Positions 42,338 through 50,622 of a stretch of 64,000 nt of DNA are shown here, one piece after another. The DNA lies in NCBI RefSeq assembly GCF_007003975.1, contig NZ_VFTC01000019.1, forward strand, positions 1 to 64,000, read 5' to 3'. Origin of the DNA: Mesorhizobium sp. WSM4306. GTDB taxonomy: Bacteria; Pseudomonadota; Alphaproteobacteria; Rhizobiales; Rhizobiaceae. Numbering within the stretch: position 1 is the first letter of the stretch; each line of letters opens with the position of its first letter. The notes under the pieces are model-generated. The model made no database searches. It had not been told where the DNA came from and saw only the letters and a program-made list of their open reading frames with translations. A program made the translations under genes and the position numbers.

Positions 42338-44428
42338 TCAAGCCGTACCATTGACCGAGTAGAACGGAAACGCGCCGGGCAGCCCGGTTGCTGCCATTTC
42401 GCCACGCTCCTCGAACTGCAGGCCGGAGCCGACCACGAGATCGCGCACCGTGCGTGACGCGATGATTTCGCCCGGCTGCGCATGATCGAGCAGCCGCAAC
42501 GACAGCTCGACCGCCGCGCCGGAAAATTGATGGCCGCGCAGCTCGCACTCGCCGATGTGCACTGCCGAGCGGACGTCGACACCGGATCGCCGCAAGCGAT
42601 CGCGAATGGCGATCGCGCACTGGATCGACCGCGTTGGCCGCTGGAACACCGCGAGCACCTTGCCGTCCGCTCGGCTGATCTCTCTGCCTTCAGCCGCGAG
42701 GAGTTCACCATGGAGCGCCTCGGCGTGCCGCTCGGTCGGCTCGATATCGAAAGGCGAGCCCGTCATATCGACGGACAGCACCGACACCAGCAGCCGTTCG
42801 CCGGGAGCCGCCGGCAAGGCGCCGGTGACGAAAGCCTGGATCTCGTCGACAAGCCGATCGGAATTCTCGCCCCAGATCACGTGGTCGCGGCCGGCGAACT
42901 CGACGTATTTGGCGCCTTCGATATGTGTCGCCAGATAGCGTCCTTCTTCCCGCTTTACCCAGCGGTCGCCGGTCGCCTGCGCGATCAGCGTCGGAACATG
43001 GATGGCAGGCAGAATGTCGCGAACGTCGATTTCTGTTCCCCAGCGCCACAGCGCGATCGCGTCTGCGGGCGACGCTGAATTCCTGAGATAGGCGGCGAAC
43101 CATTCCTGCTCGAACGTGTCGCTCATCAGACTGGGCGCTGCGTTGCTCATATCCGCCGCCGCTCCCCACTCTCTCTCGACGAGCGCCAGATCTCCTTCCA
43201 CCTGCTCGCTTGTCTTCGCCCAGGGATAGTCTTTCGACCATCTGCCGCTGGCATAGGCTCCATTGAGCACGAGTGCCGCTGTGCGCTCGGGATAGGTCGC
43301 CGCGAACAGCATGCACATCGGGCCGCCCTCGGAACTGCCGAACAGAACCGTGCGCTTGGAACCGACCGCGTCGAGCACCGCCCGCATGTCTTCCATGCGT
43401 TCTTCCAGCGTCGGCAAGCCGACATTGCGGTCGGACAGACCGGTGCCGCGTTTGTCCATGCGGATCAGGCGCGAAAAGCTTCCGAGACGCCTGAGCACAT
43501 GCGAAAGCCGCGGCGATTCCCAGGCAAGGTCGAGGTTGGACACCCATCCCGAGACATAGATCAGGTCGATCGGGCCGTCGCCTGTGACCTGATAGGCGAT
43601 GTTGACCCCCGCCGATTTGACGTAGCGGGTCTGCGGTCGCGCGGTTTGGTGGCTGAAGTCGGTGGCGTCGTCCGCATCGGCCGTGGGTGGACGTGCCTGC
43701 GCTATCGTGCGGCGTGTCCGCAGCGTCTCGAACAATTGCCGTGTCTCAGGCTCGGGCTGCAGCTTGAGATCGCGTTGAAGCGCAGTGCGGCAGTGCTCAT
43801 ATTGCTTCAGCGCGAGATTGGTCCGGCCTTGCGCCGCATAGGCACGCATCAGGGCGCGGTGGATGTCCTCCCTCAGCGGCTCCATGGCGAGCAGTCGTGT
43901 CGCCGCGCGCACGCATGCGGCGGGATCGTTCGTTGCGGCATAATGCGCGACGAGCCTGTCAAGCGCGGCGACGGCCAAGGCCCGCAGCCGCTCGCGTTCG
44001 ATCCTCAGCCAGTCCTCGAATGACTCCTCCTTCAGGCCGAAGCCGTCGAGCAGGTCGCCGCGGTAGACATTGAGCGCCAGTTCGAGGTCTTCGGGTGCCG
44101 GGCTGGCGACCAGCGCCTCGAACCGCGCGACGTCGAAATCGAGGCCGTCGAGATGCAGAGCGACGCTGTCGCCGTCGGTGAGGAAGCGGCCGCCGCCGCA
44201 TGCCTGCATGGCTTTCCTGACCGACGATACCGCTTGCCGCAGGCTCATTCGCGCCTGTGCCTCGCTGTTGATGCCCCAAAGCAGGGTCGCGAGCTTCTCG
44301 CGCGACTGCGAATGCCCCGACTGGAGTGCGAGATAGGCGACCATCGCACGCGCCTTGCGGCTGATGGCCGGAACCGCGGCCCCGGCAAAGTCGAAACCAC
44401 CCAAAAGGTGAAGATAAGGTCCGGTCAT
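42338..44428 (-). CDS. SARP-type regulator fused to alpha/beta hydrolase and cyclase-like domain
   Basis: A 696-residue three-part protein. Residues 1-240 are a winged helix plus BTAD of the SARP/AfsR type (SRKARAMVAYLALQSG, YRGDLLDGF). Residues about 265-535 are an alpha/beta hydrolase (nucleophile region FGSSEGGPM, acid/His region FAGRDHVIWG). Residues about 545-690 resemble a class III nucleotide cyclase (VLSVDMTGS, RADGKVLAVF, HIGECELRG), but the usual VNxAAR has become VELSLR, so catalysis is doubtful. A small-molecule sensor function is inferred. It is divergent from the orphan gene at 44600. Confidence 0.84.
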   Translation of the reverse strand: MTGPYLHLLGGFDFAGAAVPAISRKARAMVAYLALQSGHSQSREKLATLLWGINSEAQARMSLRQAVSSVRKAMQACGGGRFLTDGDSVALHLDGLDFDVARFEALVASPAPEDLELALNVYRGDLLDGFGLKEESFEDWLRIERERLRALAVAALDRLVAHYAATNDPAACVRAATRLLAMEPLREDIHRALMRAYAAQGRTNLALKQYEHCRTALQRDLKLQPEPETRQLFETLRTRRTIAQARPPTADADDATDFSHQTARPQTRYVKSAGVNIAYQVTGDGPIDLIYVSGWVSNLDLAWESPRLSHVLRRLGSFSRLIRMDKRGTGLSDRNVGLPTLEERMEDMRAVLDAVGSKRTVLFGSSEGGPMCMLFAATYPERTAALVLNGAYASGRWSKDYPWAKTSEQVEGDLALVEREWGAAADMSNAAPSLMSDTFEQEWFAAYLRNSASPADAIALWRWGTEIDVRDILPAIHVPTLIAQATGDRWVKREEGRYLATHIEGAKYVEFAGRDHVIWGENSDRLVDEIQAFVTGALPAAPGERLLVSVLSVDMTGSPFDIEPTERHAEALHGELLAAEGREISRADGKVLAVFQRPTRSIQCAIAIRDRLRRSGVDVRSAVHIGECELRGHQFSGAAVELSLRLLDHAQPGEIIASRTVRDLVVGSGLQFEERGEMAATGLPGAFPFYSVNGTA

Positions 44429-44599
44429 CGGATCCCGCCACGGTCACAGCGTGACGACGATCCGCTCAAGCTCACGCTATTTCAACACTTATTCCGCCGC
44501 CGAGGCGCTTTTCACGATTCCATCACGCCCGTTCCCACGCGTTTCTCACGACGCTTGAGGAGATTGTCGGCACTGGCTCTCTCTTCGCAGGAGGACACC

Positions 44600-44926
44600 G
44601 TGCAACACCCAGGCTCGACCGAGTGGCCCATCTGGCATGACAACCCCGGGCGCGACCGGCAGGAACTCGGCGCGCCATCGCGGCACGACATTGCGCTGGC
44701 CCGCTATCTCGAAACACAACAGGCCCATCGGGCATCGACGGCTCGCAGGCTCGATCCGGCGGCGGTCGTGGCCTCTGCACTGGCAGCGTTCGTCCACCGC
44801 GTTTTCCGTGCAGCGCTGCGCCGAATTGTCCGCTGGCCAACCGATGCCGTGGCAGGGATGGACGACATCGGCTTGACGTTGTCCAAGGCCCACGCGGAAT
44901 TCAGCAAGACCCTGTGGGGCCGCTGA
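44600..44926 (+). CDS. Hypothetical protein divergent from the SARP-hydrolase regulator
   Basis: A 108-residue frame starting at GTG 44600 with AGGAGG 5 bases upstream, an unusually clean ribosome site. The sequence (MQHPGSTEWPIWHDNPGRD) has a Trp-rich start and an amphipathic, Ala/Arg-rich middle. No family recognised. Its position 172 bases from the divergent regulator makes it a possible target. Confidence 0.55.
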   Translation: MQHPGSTEWPIWHDNPGRDRQELGAPSRHDIALARYLETQQAHRASTARRLDPAAVVASALAAFVHRVFRAALRRIVRWPTDAVAGMDDIGLTLSKAHAEFSKTLWGR

Positions 44927-44954
44927 GCGCAGCGCTGCCCTTTGGTTGACGATC

Positions 44955-45242
44955 TCATCCGCTCCAACCGCCGCCGCCTCCGCCTCCGCTGCCGCCGAGA
45001 GTGGGAATCACAGGCGGCTTTTGTGGGGTCTCCTCGGCCGGCTTCACCACTTTGCTGGTGGTCGCTTTCTTGTATCGGACCACCTTTGGCTGCGGCGCTA
45101 CGCGAACCACCTTGCGATGTTTCACCGGCGCCGGCTCGAACATAGGCGTCACCGAGGTGCAGCCCATGAGCCCGGCCAGAACGCCGGACAGAATCGCGCC
45201 GAAGAATGCCTGCTTCAATATCTTGCCCACCATTGCCTCCAT
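44955..45242 (-). CDS. Small lipoprotein with Gly-rich tail
   Basis: About 95 residues with a lipobox (SGVLAGLMGC, acylated Cys near residue 28), a Lys/Val/Pro-rich stalk and a C-terminal GGSGGGGGGGWSG tail. It would be anchored in the inner or outer membrane. The start is unclear: ATG 45242, ATG 45233, or GTG 45230, which has GGAGG at the best spacing. It begins directly after the stop of the caspase-family gene, so the two are co-transcribed. Confidence 0.7.
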   Translation of the reverse strand: MEAMVGKILKQAFFGAILSGVLAGLMGCTSVTPMFEPAPVKHRKVVRVAPQPKVVRYKKATTSKVVKPAEETPQKPPVIPTLGGSGGGGGGGWSG

Positions 45243-45245
45243 TGT

Positions 45246-47795
45246 TCAAAACAAGTCCCGACGCGGATTGGCTTCCTCCCAGACGCCCCGGGCCGCACTG
45301 ACCAGTTGCGTGTCCAGCGAACCGGACAGCGGTGTCTTCGACTTCAGCTGTTGGCGCAGCGCATCCAGCGCCACAGTTTTCGGCTTCGTTCCGAATTGCG
45401 CCAGGCTCTTTTTGGCGTCCGGAAGCTCCTTGCGCAGATCGAGCGCGACGGCGAAGGCGAGGAAACGCACCGCAACAGCCTGGTCGGCGCTGTCGCCTTT
45501 CGCCATTTCGAGCGCCGCTCGATCGTAGGCGCCCGAGTAATCACCGCGCGCGGTCGCCAGTTCGAACAGCCTTTGCGCTTCCGCCGGGTCCTGGCGCACG
45601 CCGACGCCATCCCTGTACATGCGGGCGAGACTGCCCGGAGCGTAGGGCTGGCCAAGATCGGTGGCCTGCTGGAACAGTGCCTGCGCTGCTTTCGGATCCT
45701 TGTCGATGCCCTGGCCGGCCAGGTAATTGCGGCCGAGCAGGTTCATCGAATACATGTCCTGGCGCTGTACGCCCGCTTGCAGGAAGGCGACGGCGCGGGC
45801 CGGATCGGCAGGCACCCCATTGCGGCCCTCGGTGAAGATCGCGGCCAGATCGTTCATGGCATAGGTGTGCCCCATGGCCGCCGCCTTGAGCAGCAGGTCG
45901 AGACCCTTGGCCGTGTCGCGGTTGACGCCGTAGCCGTTGAACAAAGCGCGGCCCCACGAGGTCATTCCGTAGGGATCGCCCTTGTCGGCGGCAGCCTTGT
46001 AGAGAGCGTTGGCCTGGGTGCGGTCGATGGCCGTTCCGGTCCCCGTTGCGTTGAGATAGCCGAGTTCGAAGACAGCGCGCACATGCCCCTTCTTGGCGGC
46101 GTCCTCGATCGCTGTCTTGGCCTCGGCGACCTTGCCGGCAGCTAGCAATGCGCGACCGAGCTCGTAGCGGAAGCGGGCGACATCGGGATAGGTTTTCACC
46201 GCGGCCTCGCAGGCCGCAACCGCACCGGCGCCGATCTCGTTCGGCAGCAGGCCGGGCACCACGCCTTGCAGGTCGAGAGGCTCGCCGGCGGCGGTATCGC
46301 AAGCATCGACCGTTGGCGAAATCTTCATCGTCGCGGGCTTCGATGAACTGCTGTCGGCGCGGATTTCAAAACCGACCACGACCGGCGCGCCGGCGCCGAT
46401 CTGCGGCTCATAACGAAGATGGTCGACTTCACCGGCCAACAGGCTCGATTGCGGCGAGAGCGTCCGATCCGGCAGCGACAGCGTTCCCGTTGCCGGATAC
46501 CCCGAAACCTTCAGGCTGACCGCCGGATCGTCGGTCGGGAAATCCAGATTGAGCGCAACCGGGCCAACGCCGACGGGAATATCGAGTTTGCGGTTCTCGA
46601 TCGCTTCGGCGGCACCGGTGATGTGGATGCCACGCTCCAGCACCTGCTGCTTCTGCTCGGCCTCGAGCGAAGCCATGATCTGCTGGCCGGCGGCGCCTTC
46701 GCCGCTCTTGACGCGAAACACCAATATGCCCTGGCTTCCGCCACCCCAATTGTCATGCGTGGCATAGGCCAGCATATCCACCTCGTCCTGCGTAGCGGCT
46801 CCCTTGGGGACGTCCATCTGCAGGCGCGGCAGGTCCTTGCCCGCGATCGGTTCGCCTACTTCGACGTCCTTGCCGTCCAGCATAAGCCGGCCCATTGCCG
46901 GCGGCCTTTCGATGCTGACGCTGACAGCGCCGCCATCGACATCGACCGGCTCCGGCAGGCCGAGAGCCACAGGACCGACCCCCGACAGCACGACCTTCTC
47001 CAGCACTGGCGGCAGCGAGGGCCGGTTGCTGCGGCGTACCAGCACCACGTCGTCGATCAGCGAGGAATTTTCCCAGGGCACCTGCATGCCGTTGGTGGCT
47101 TGCACGACATCGCGGCGCACCGCTGACATGACCGTGCGAATCTCCTGGTTCGGCGCCAGCGCGCGGCGCGAAAAGGCTGATGAAAACGGGCTGAGGTCGC
47201 CGCTGCCGTCATAGGCGACGGCGCCCGGTTCGGTGGCAAAGGCAATCAGCGTGTTGAGCGAACTGCGCACCTGCGCCAGTCCGGTATTGCCGGCGGTGAC
47301 AAGCTGGTCACGCAGCCAGTAATTGTTGCGCGGGAAGGGGTTGTTGCGGCAGGCATCGAGAATGATCACCTGGATCTTCGACTTCGAGCGCAATTGCTCC
47401 AGCACATCGTTGAGCTTAATGGCCTGGACCTCGATATCGGCCGCTTTCTTCAGCGAGGCGTCGACCGGTATCAGGAAGTTCTCGCCGCCGATCTGAAAGC
47501 CGTGTCCGGAATAGTAGACGACGGCGAGATCAGCGCCGTCGATAGCGGCCAGATAGTCCCGGAACTGGCCTTCGAACTGCTGCTTGGTGAGGTTCTCGGC
47601 GACGAAAACCTCGAAGCCCGCCAGCCGGAACGTGGCCGACACGTCCTCGGCATCCTTGGCCGGATTCTTGAGTGCCGGGATGTCTCGATAGTCGGAATTG
47701 CCGATGACGAGAGCGACCCTTCGATCGGCGCAGGCCTCAAAGGCTGTGAGGCTAACGAGGATGAAGGCCGCGATGATTCCGCAAAGTCGGAGCAT
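45246..47795 (-). CDS. Secreted caspase-family protein with Sel1/TPR repeats
   Basis: An 849-residue exported protein with a signal peptide (MLRLCGIIAAFILVSLTAFEACA). The caspase/peptidase C14 domain (25-260) has His98 in YYSGHG and Cys149 in LDACRNNPF. A middle beta-rich region with two similar blocks (GVGPVAL..P occurs twice, about 275 and 405) follows, then Sel1-like repeats from about 560 to 800 (ALYKAAADKGDPYGMTSWG, AQALFQQATDLGQPYAPGS). Metacaspase-like proteases of this kind are common in rhizobia but little studied. It is in operon with the lipoprotein gene. Confidence 0.86.
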   Translation of the reverse strand: MLRLCGIIAAFILVSLTAFEACADRRVALVIGNSDYRDIPALKNPAKDAEDVSATFRLAGFEVFVAENLTKQQFEGQFRDYLAAIDGADLAVVYYSGHGFQIGGENFLIPVDASLKKAADIEVQAIKLNDVLEQLRSKSKIQVIILDACRNNPFPRNNYWLRDQLVTAGNTGLAQVRSSLNTLIAFATEPGAVAYDGSGDLSPFSSAFSRRALAPNQEIRTVMSAVRRDVVQATNGMQVPWENSSLIDDVVLVRRSNRPSLPPVLEKVVLSGVGPVALGLPEPVDVDGGAVSVSIERPPAMGRLMLDGKDVEVGEPIAGKDLPRLQMDVPKGAATQDEVDMLAYATHDNWGGGSQGILVFRVKSGEGAAGQQIMASLEAEQKQQVLERGIHITGAAEAIENRKLDIPVGVGPVALNLDFPTDDPAVSLKVSGYPATGTLSLPDRTLSPQSSLLAGEVDHLRYEPQIGAGAPVVVGFEIRADSSSSKPATMKISPTVDACDTAAGEPLDLQGVVPGLLPNEIGAGAVAACEAAVKTYPDVARFRYELGRALLAAGKVAEAKTAIEDAAKKGHVRAVFELGYLNATGTGTAIDRTQANALYKAAADKGDPYGMTSWGRALFNGYGVNRDTAKGLDLLLKAAAMGHTYAMNDLAAIFTEGRNGVPADPARAVAFLQAGVQRQDMYSMNLLGRNYLAGQGIDKDPKAAQALFQQATDLGQPYAPGSLARMYRDGVGVRQDPAEAQRLFELATARGDYSGAYDRAALEMAKGDSADQAVAVRFLAFAVALDLRKELPDAKKSLAQFGTKPKTVALDALRQQLKSKTPLSGSLDTQLVSAARGVWEEANPRRDLF

Positions 47796-48063
47796 GGCAA
47801 AACCCCTGGCCGCTGCCTGACGCCGACGACAACACCGCTTGCGGCATCAAGGTCCGTTGACAGTATGCAACCTGCCACAGGATAAAGTGAAAGGCCCGTC
47901 ACCGCCAGACCTTGGCAGGCGATTTCTTTCGGCGCCGATCATGATGGCATTATCACGCGCTTCAGGAGCGGGTATGTGACAAGTCTCACAGTTCGCATCG
48001 ACGCGCTGAGTGCGCCGGGTTGCATCAACCCGACACCAGGACTGACGGCGCAGGATGCGATGG

Positions 48064-49068
48064 TCAAACTTCGAGGCAAACCTTGCCGAAATGCTTTTGC
48101 GCTTCGTAATGCCTGAACGCGGCGGCGATGTCCTGCAATGGAAAGCTGCTGTCGATCACGGGCTTCAGGCGGTTGACCTCTATCGCCCGGATCATGTCTT
48201 CCTGGTCGGCCCTGCTGCCGATGGAAATTCCGCTGATGCGGATCTGGTTCGAAAACAGCGCCGGGATCGAAACCTCGGCCGCAAAGCCGGTCAGCACGCC
48301 GATGAGTGCGATGTGCCCGCCTGTCCGGCAGGCCGCTATCGACTGCGTCAGCGTCGCGGGTCCGCCGACCTCGATCACCTGGTCGACGCCGCGTCCGTTC
48401 GTCAAATCCCTAGCCCTGCCACCCCAGTCCGGCACGGCCGTGTAGTTGATGACGCTGTCGGCGCCGAGGCGTCTCAGCTTCTCCAGCTTTTCTTCGCTGG
48501 ACGAGGTGGCGATGACCCGGGCGCCGGCGGCCTTGGCAAATTGCAGCGCAAACAGCGACACGCTGCCGGTGCCGAGGATCAGCACCGTGTCGCCGGGCTT
48601 CACCTTGCCGCACGTCACCAGGCCTCGCCAGGCCGTGACGCCGGTGCAGGTGAGCGTTGCCGCCTCGAGATGCGTATAGCCCGCCGGCGCCCTGGTGAAG
48701 GCCTGCGCCGGCATGCACACATACTCGCTGGCAAAGCCGTCAAAACTGTCGCCCGGAATGTCGCGCTTGGTGTCCGGCGTCATGTCGCCGCCCAGCCAGC
48801 CGGGGTAGAAGGTGCTGACGACGCTGTCTCCGGGCCTGAAGGCATCGATATCGTCGCCGACGGCAATCACCTCGCCGGCGCCGTCCGACAGCGGCACGCG
48901 GCCGTCGGCGAGCGGCACCTTGCCTTGCACGGCGAAATCGTCGCGCATGTTGAGCGAGCAGGCGCGGATCCTGACCAGCATTTCGCCCGGCCCAGGCTGC
49001 GGATGATCCTCCTCGACCAGGTCGAGCCTGTCCAACCCGCCCGGCGCTCTCAGCCTGACCAGCTTCAT
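48064..49068 (-). CDS. NAD(P)-dependent MDR alcohol dehydrogenase
   Basis: A 334-residue medium-chain dehydrogenase with GroES-like (RIRACSLNMRDDFAVQGK) and Rossmann (ILGTGSVSLFALQFAKAAG) domains and no structural zinc Cys cluster. It is a paralogue of the enzyme at 36469. The substrate is unknown. It is monocistronic, with a 268-base gap to the caspase gene downstream. Confidence 0.85.
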   Translation of the reverse strand: MKLVRLRAPGGLDRLDLVEEDHPQPGPGEMLVRIRACSLNMRDDFAVQGKVPLADGRVPLSDGAGEVIAVGDDIDAFRPGDSVVSTFYPGWLGGDMTPDTKRDIPGDSFDGFASEYVCMPAQAFTRAPAGYTHLEAATLTCTGVTAWRGLVTCGKVKPGDTVLILGTGSVSLFALQFAKAAGARVIATSSSEEKLEKLRRLGADSVINYTAVPDWGGRARDLTNGRGVDQVIEVGGPATLTQSIAACRTGGHIALIGVLTGFAAEVSIPALFSNQIRISGISIGSRADQEDMIRAIEVNRLKPVIDSSFPLQDIAAAFRHYEAQKHFGKVCLEV

Positions 49069-49116
49069 TGTCTTTCTCCGACGTGCGGGGTGTTGGAATA
49101 GCGGTGGCGAGCCGGC

Positions 49117-49389
49117 CTATTGGCGGACCGGCCGGCCGGAAATCACGCGCAGCCAAGGCGCCAGATGAAAGGCGCTCATCAAGAGATACATCACCGGCAT
49201 GCTGGTGAGCAGGGAGGCATTGGCGCCCAGGCACGACACCACGCCGTCGCCGGTGTGAATGCAGGTAAGCAGCGCCATCACAGCGAAAGTCGGGGCCGCG
49301 GCGAGGCACAGCCAGTCGGCGACGCCTCTCGGCGTCGCGCCGGTGGATTGAGGGATCTCGCTGCCGATGCCTGTGCCGATATCGCTCAT
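49117..49389 (-). CDS. Small two-helix membrane protein
   Basis: A 90-residue protein with two hydrophobic segments (residues about 24-42 and 58-75) and one Cys in each of the loop flanks (LTCIHTGDGVVSCLG). No family recognised. ATG 49389 (MSDIGTGIG) has AGGG 9 bases upstream; ATG 49398 is an alternative. It follows the DUF899 gene by 79 bases and may be co-transcribed with it. Confidence 0.6.
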   Translation of the reverse strand: MSDIGTGIGSEIPQSTGATPRGVADWLCLAAAPTFAVMALLTCIHTGDGVVSCLGANASLLTSMPVMYLLMSAFHLAPWLRVISGRPVRQ

Positions 49390-49468
49390 GGTGCTCATCC
49401 CTTGATGGTCAATGCCTGGGACTTGGTTCCTCGCCCTGCGGGGCGAGGAACCCCAGGTTGGATAGCCC

Positions 49469-50221
49469 TTACTTGCCATCCTTGTCCCGGAACGCGGCTT
49501 CGCCGGCGGCGGACACTTCTTCCCATGTCTTGTCAGGTCCGGCGTCGTAATTGTCGTGCCAGTTCCACCAGCTGTAGAGTTCGGTCTGCGGATAGCCTTC
49601 GGGCGAATCCTCCCAGACCTCCTGGCGGCCGAGCGGCGTGGCGTCGAGATAACTCCAGACGGTTCCCATCTGCTCGTCGCCGCGGCTGTTGATGAAGTAG
49701 GTGCGGAACACCCTCTTGCCGTCCTGGATGAAGACGTTGTGGCCGTGCCATTCGTCGACGCCGAAATCTTTGTCGAAGCTGTCGGTGATTGTGTACCAGG
49801 GCATCTCCCAACCCATCCGCTGCTTCAGCGTGACAATATCGGCCTGTGGCGCGCGCGAGGCATAGGCGAGCGTGGTGTTGCGGGCGTTGAGATGGGCGAG
49901 GTGGCCGACCTGGTCGGCGCCGAGCGAACAGCCGCGGCAGGCATGTTCGGGCCAACCATAGACGCCGGGTTCGTAGAAGGCGCGGTAGAGGATCAACTGG
50001 CGGCGGCCTTCGAACAGGTCGAGCAGGCTCACCTTGCCATTGGGGCCTTCGAACACATAGGCCTTGTCGACTTCCATCCAGGGCATGCGCCGGCGCTCGG
50101 CCGACAGCGCATCCCTGGCGCGCATCGTCGCCTTCTCCTTCACCAGCATCTTTTCGCGCTCGGCTTCCCATTCCTGCCTTGAAACGATTGGTGGGGTCTT
50201 CATTGCCACGTGCTTGGTCAT
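49469..50221 (-). CDS. DUF899 thioredoxin-like protein
   Basis: A 250-residue soluble protein of the DUF899 family: EWEAEREKMLVKEKATMRARDAL, RRRMPWMEVDKAYVFEGPNG, RRQLILYRAFYEPGV and CRGCSLGADQVGHLAHLNARNT (a CxxC near residue 95). The fold is thioredoxin-like with unknown activity. It is divergent from the regulator gene at 50623, and the region between carries two copies of a 25-base repeat. Confidence 0.85.
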   Translation of the reverse strand: MTKHVAMKTPPIVSRQEWEAEREKMLVKEKATMRARDALSAERRRMPWMEVDKAYVFEGPNGKVSLLDLFEGRRQLILYRAFYEPGVYGWPEHACRGCSLGADQVGHLAHLNARNTTLAYASRAPQADIVTLKQRMGWEMPWYTITDSFDKDFGVDEWHGHNVFIQDGKRVFRTYFINSRGDEQMGTVWSYLDATPLGRQEVWEDSPEGYPQTELYSWWNWHDNYDAGPDKTWEEVSAAGEAAFRDKDGK

Positions 50222-50326
50222 TGCTCGTCTCCGTGTCTGTCCCAGTTATTTGTCAGTTGTGAGCCGTTGCGGCGTGTCGTTGCCTGCTGATCGTGAGGTA
50301 GGGTAGGGCCGCGAGGCGGCGAGGGC

Positions 50327-50351
50327 GGAGTTACAAATGTGACGGGATTTG
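50327..50351 (+). promoter_or_regulatory. 25-base direct repeat, copy 1
   Basis: Begins GGAGTTACAAATGTGACG and ends GGATTTG, matching copy 2 except for A/G at one position. The core ACA-NN-TGT is a short dyad, as in an activator or repressor site. It lies 106 bases upstream of the DUF899 start. Confidence 0.6.
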
Positions 50352-50596
50352 CAGGCGGCCCACCGCAGCAGGGGTGGCGGGGCCGCGCAGTGTGCTCAAG
50401 ATCCTCGGAAACAGGCATTGTCAGTTATCTCCAATGAGAAGCTTAAAAATACCATCTGAGATGCTCAGGCTAGCGAATGCCGATATTGGCGTCAACGACG
50501 GCACGAGTTTCTCCTGCCAGCCCAGATGGCTGGGTCGCCGTCACGGCTTGCTGCTTGGCGGCAGTGACTTAAGTTAGGGCCATGACCGGCGGGGTG

Positions 50597-50621
50597 GGAG
50601 TTACAAGTGTGACGGGATTTG
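50597..50621 (+). promoter_or_regulatory. 25-base direct repeat, copy 2
   Basis: Begins GGAGTTACAAGTGTGACG and ends GGATTTG, immediately before the regulator ATG at 50623. A protein bound here would block translation start or transcription of the regulator, which suggests autoregulation. Confidence 0.6.
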
Positions 50622-50622
50622 A

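Larger units (their letters stand above)
50222..50622. other. 401-base divergent control region
   Basis: Between the DUF899 gene and the regulator. No gene is seen. It holds two copies of a 25-base direct repeat 270 bases apart, the second ending 1 base before the regulator ATG, and AT-richer DNA around 50440-50580. Confidence 0.6.
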
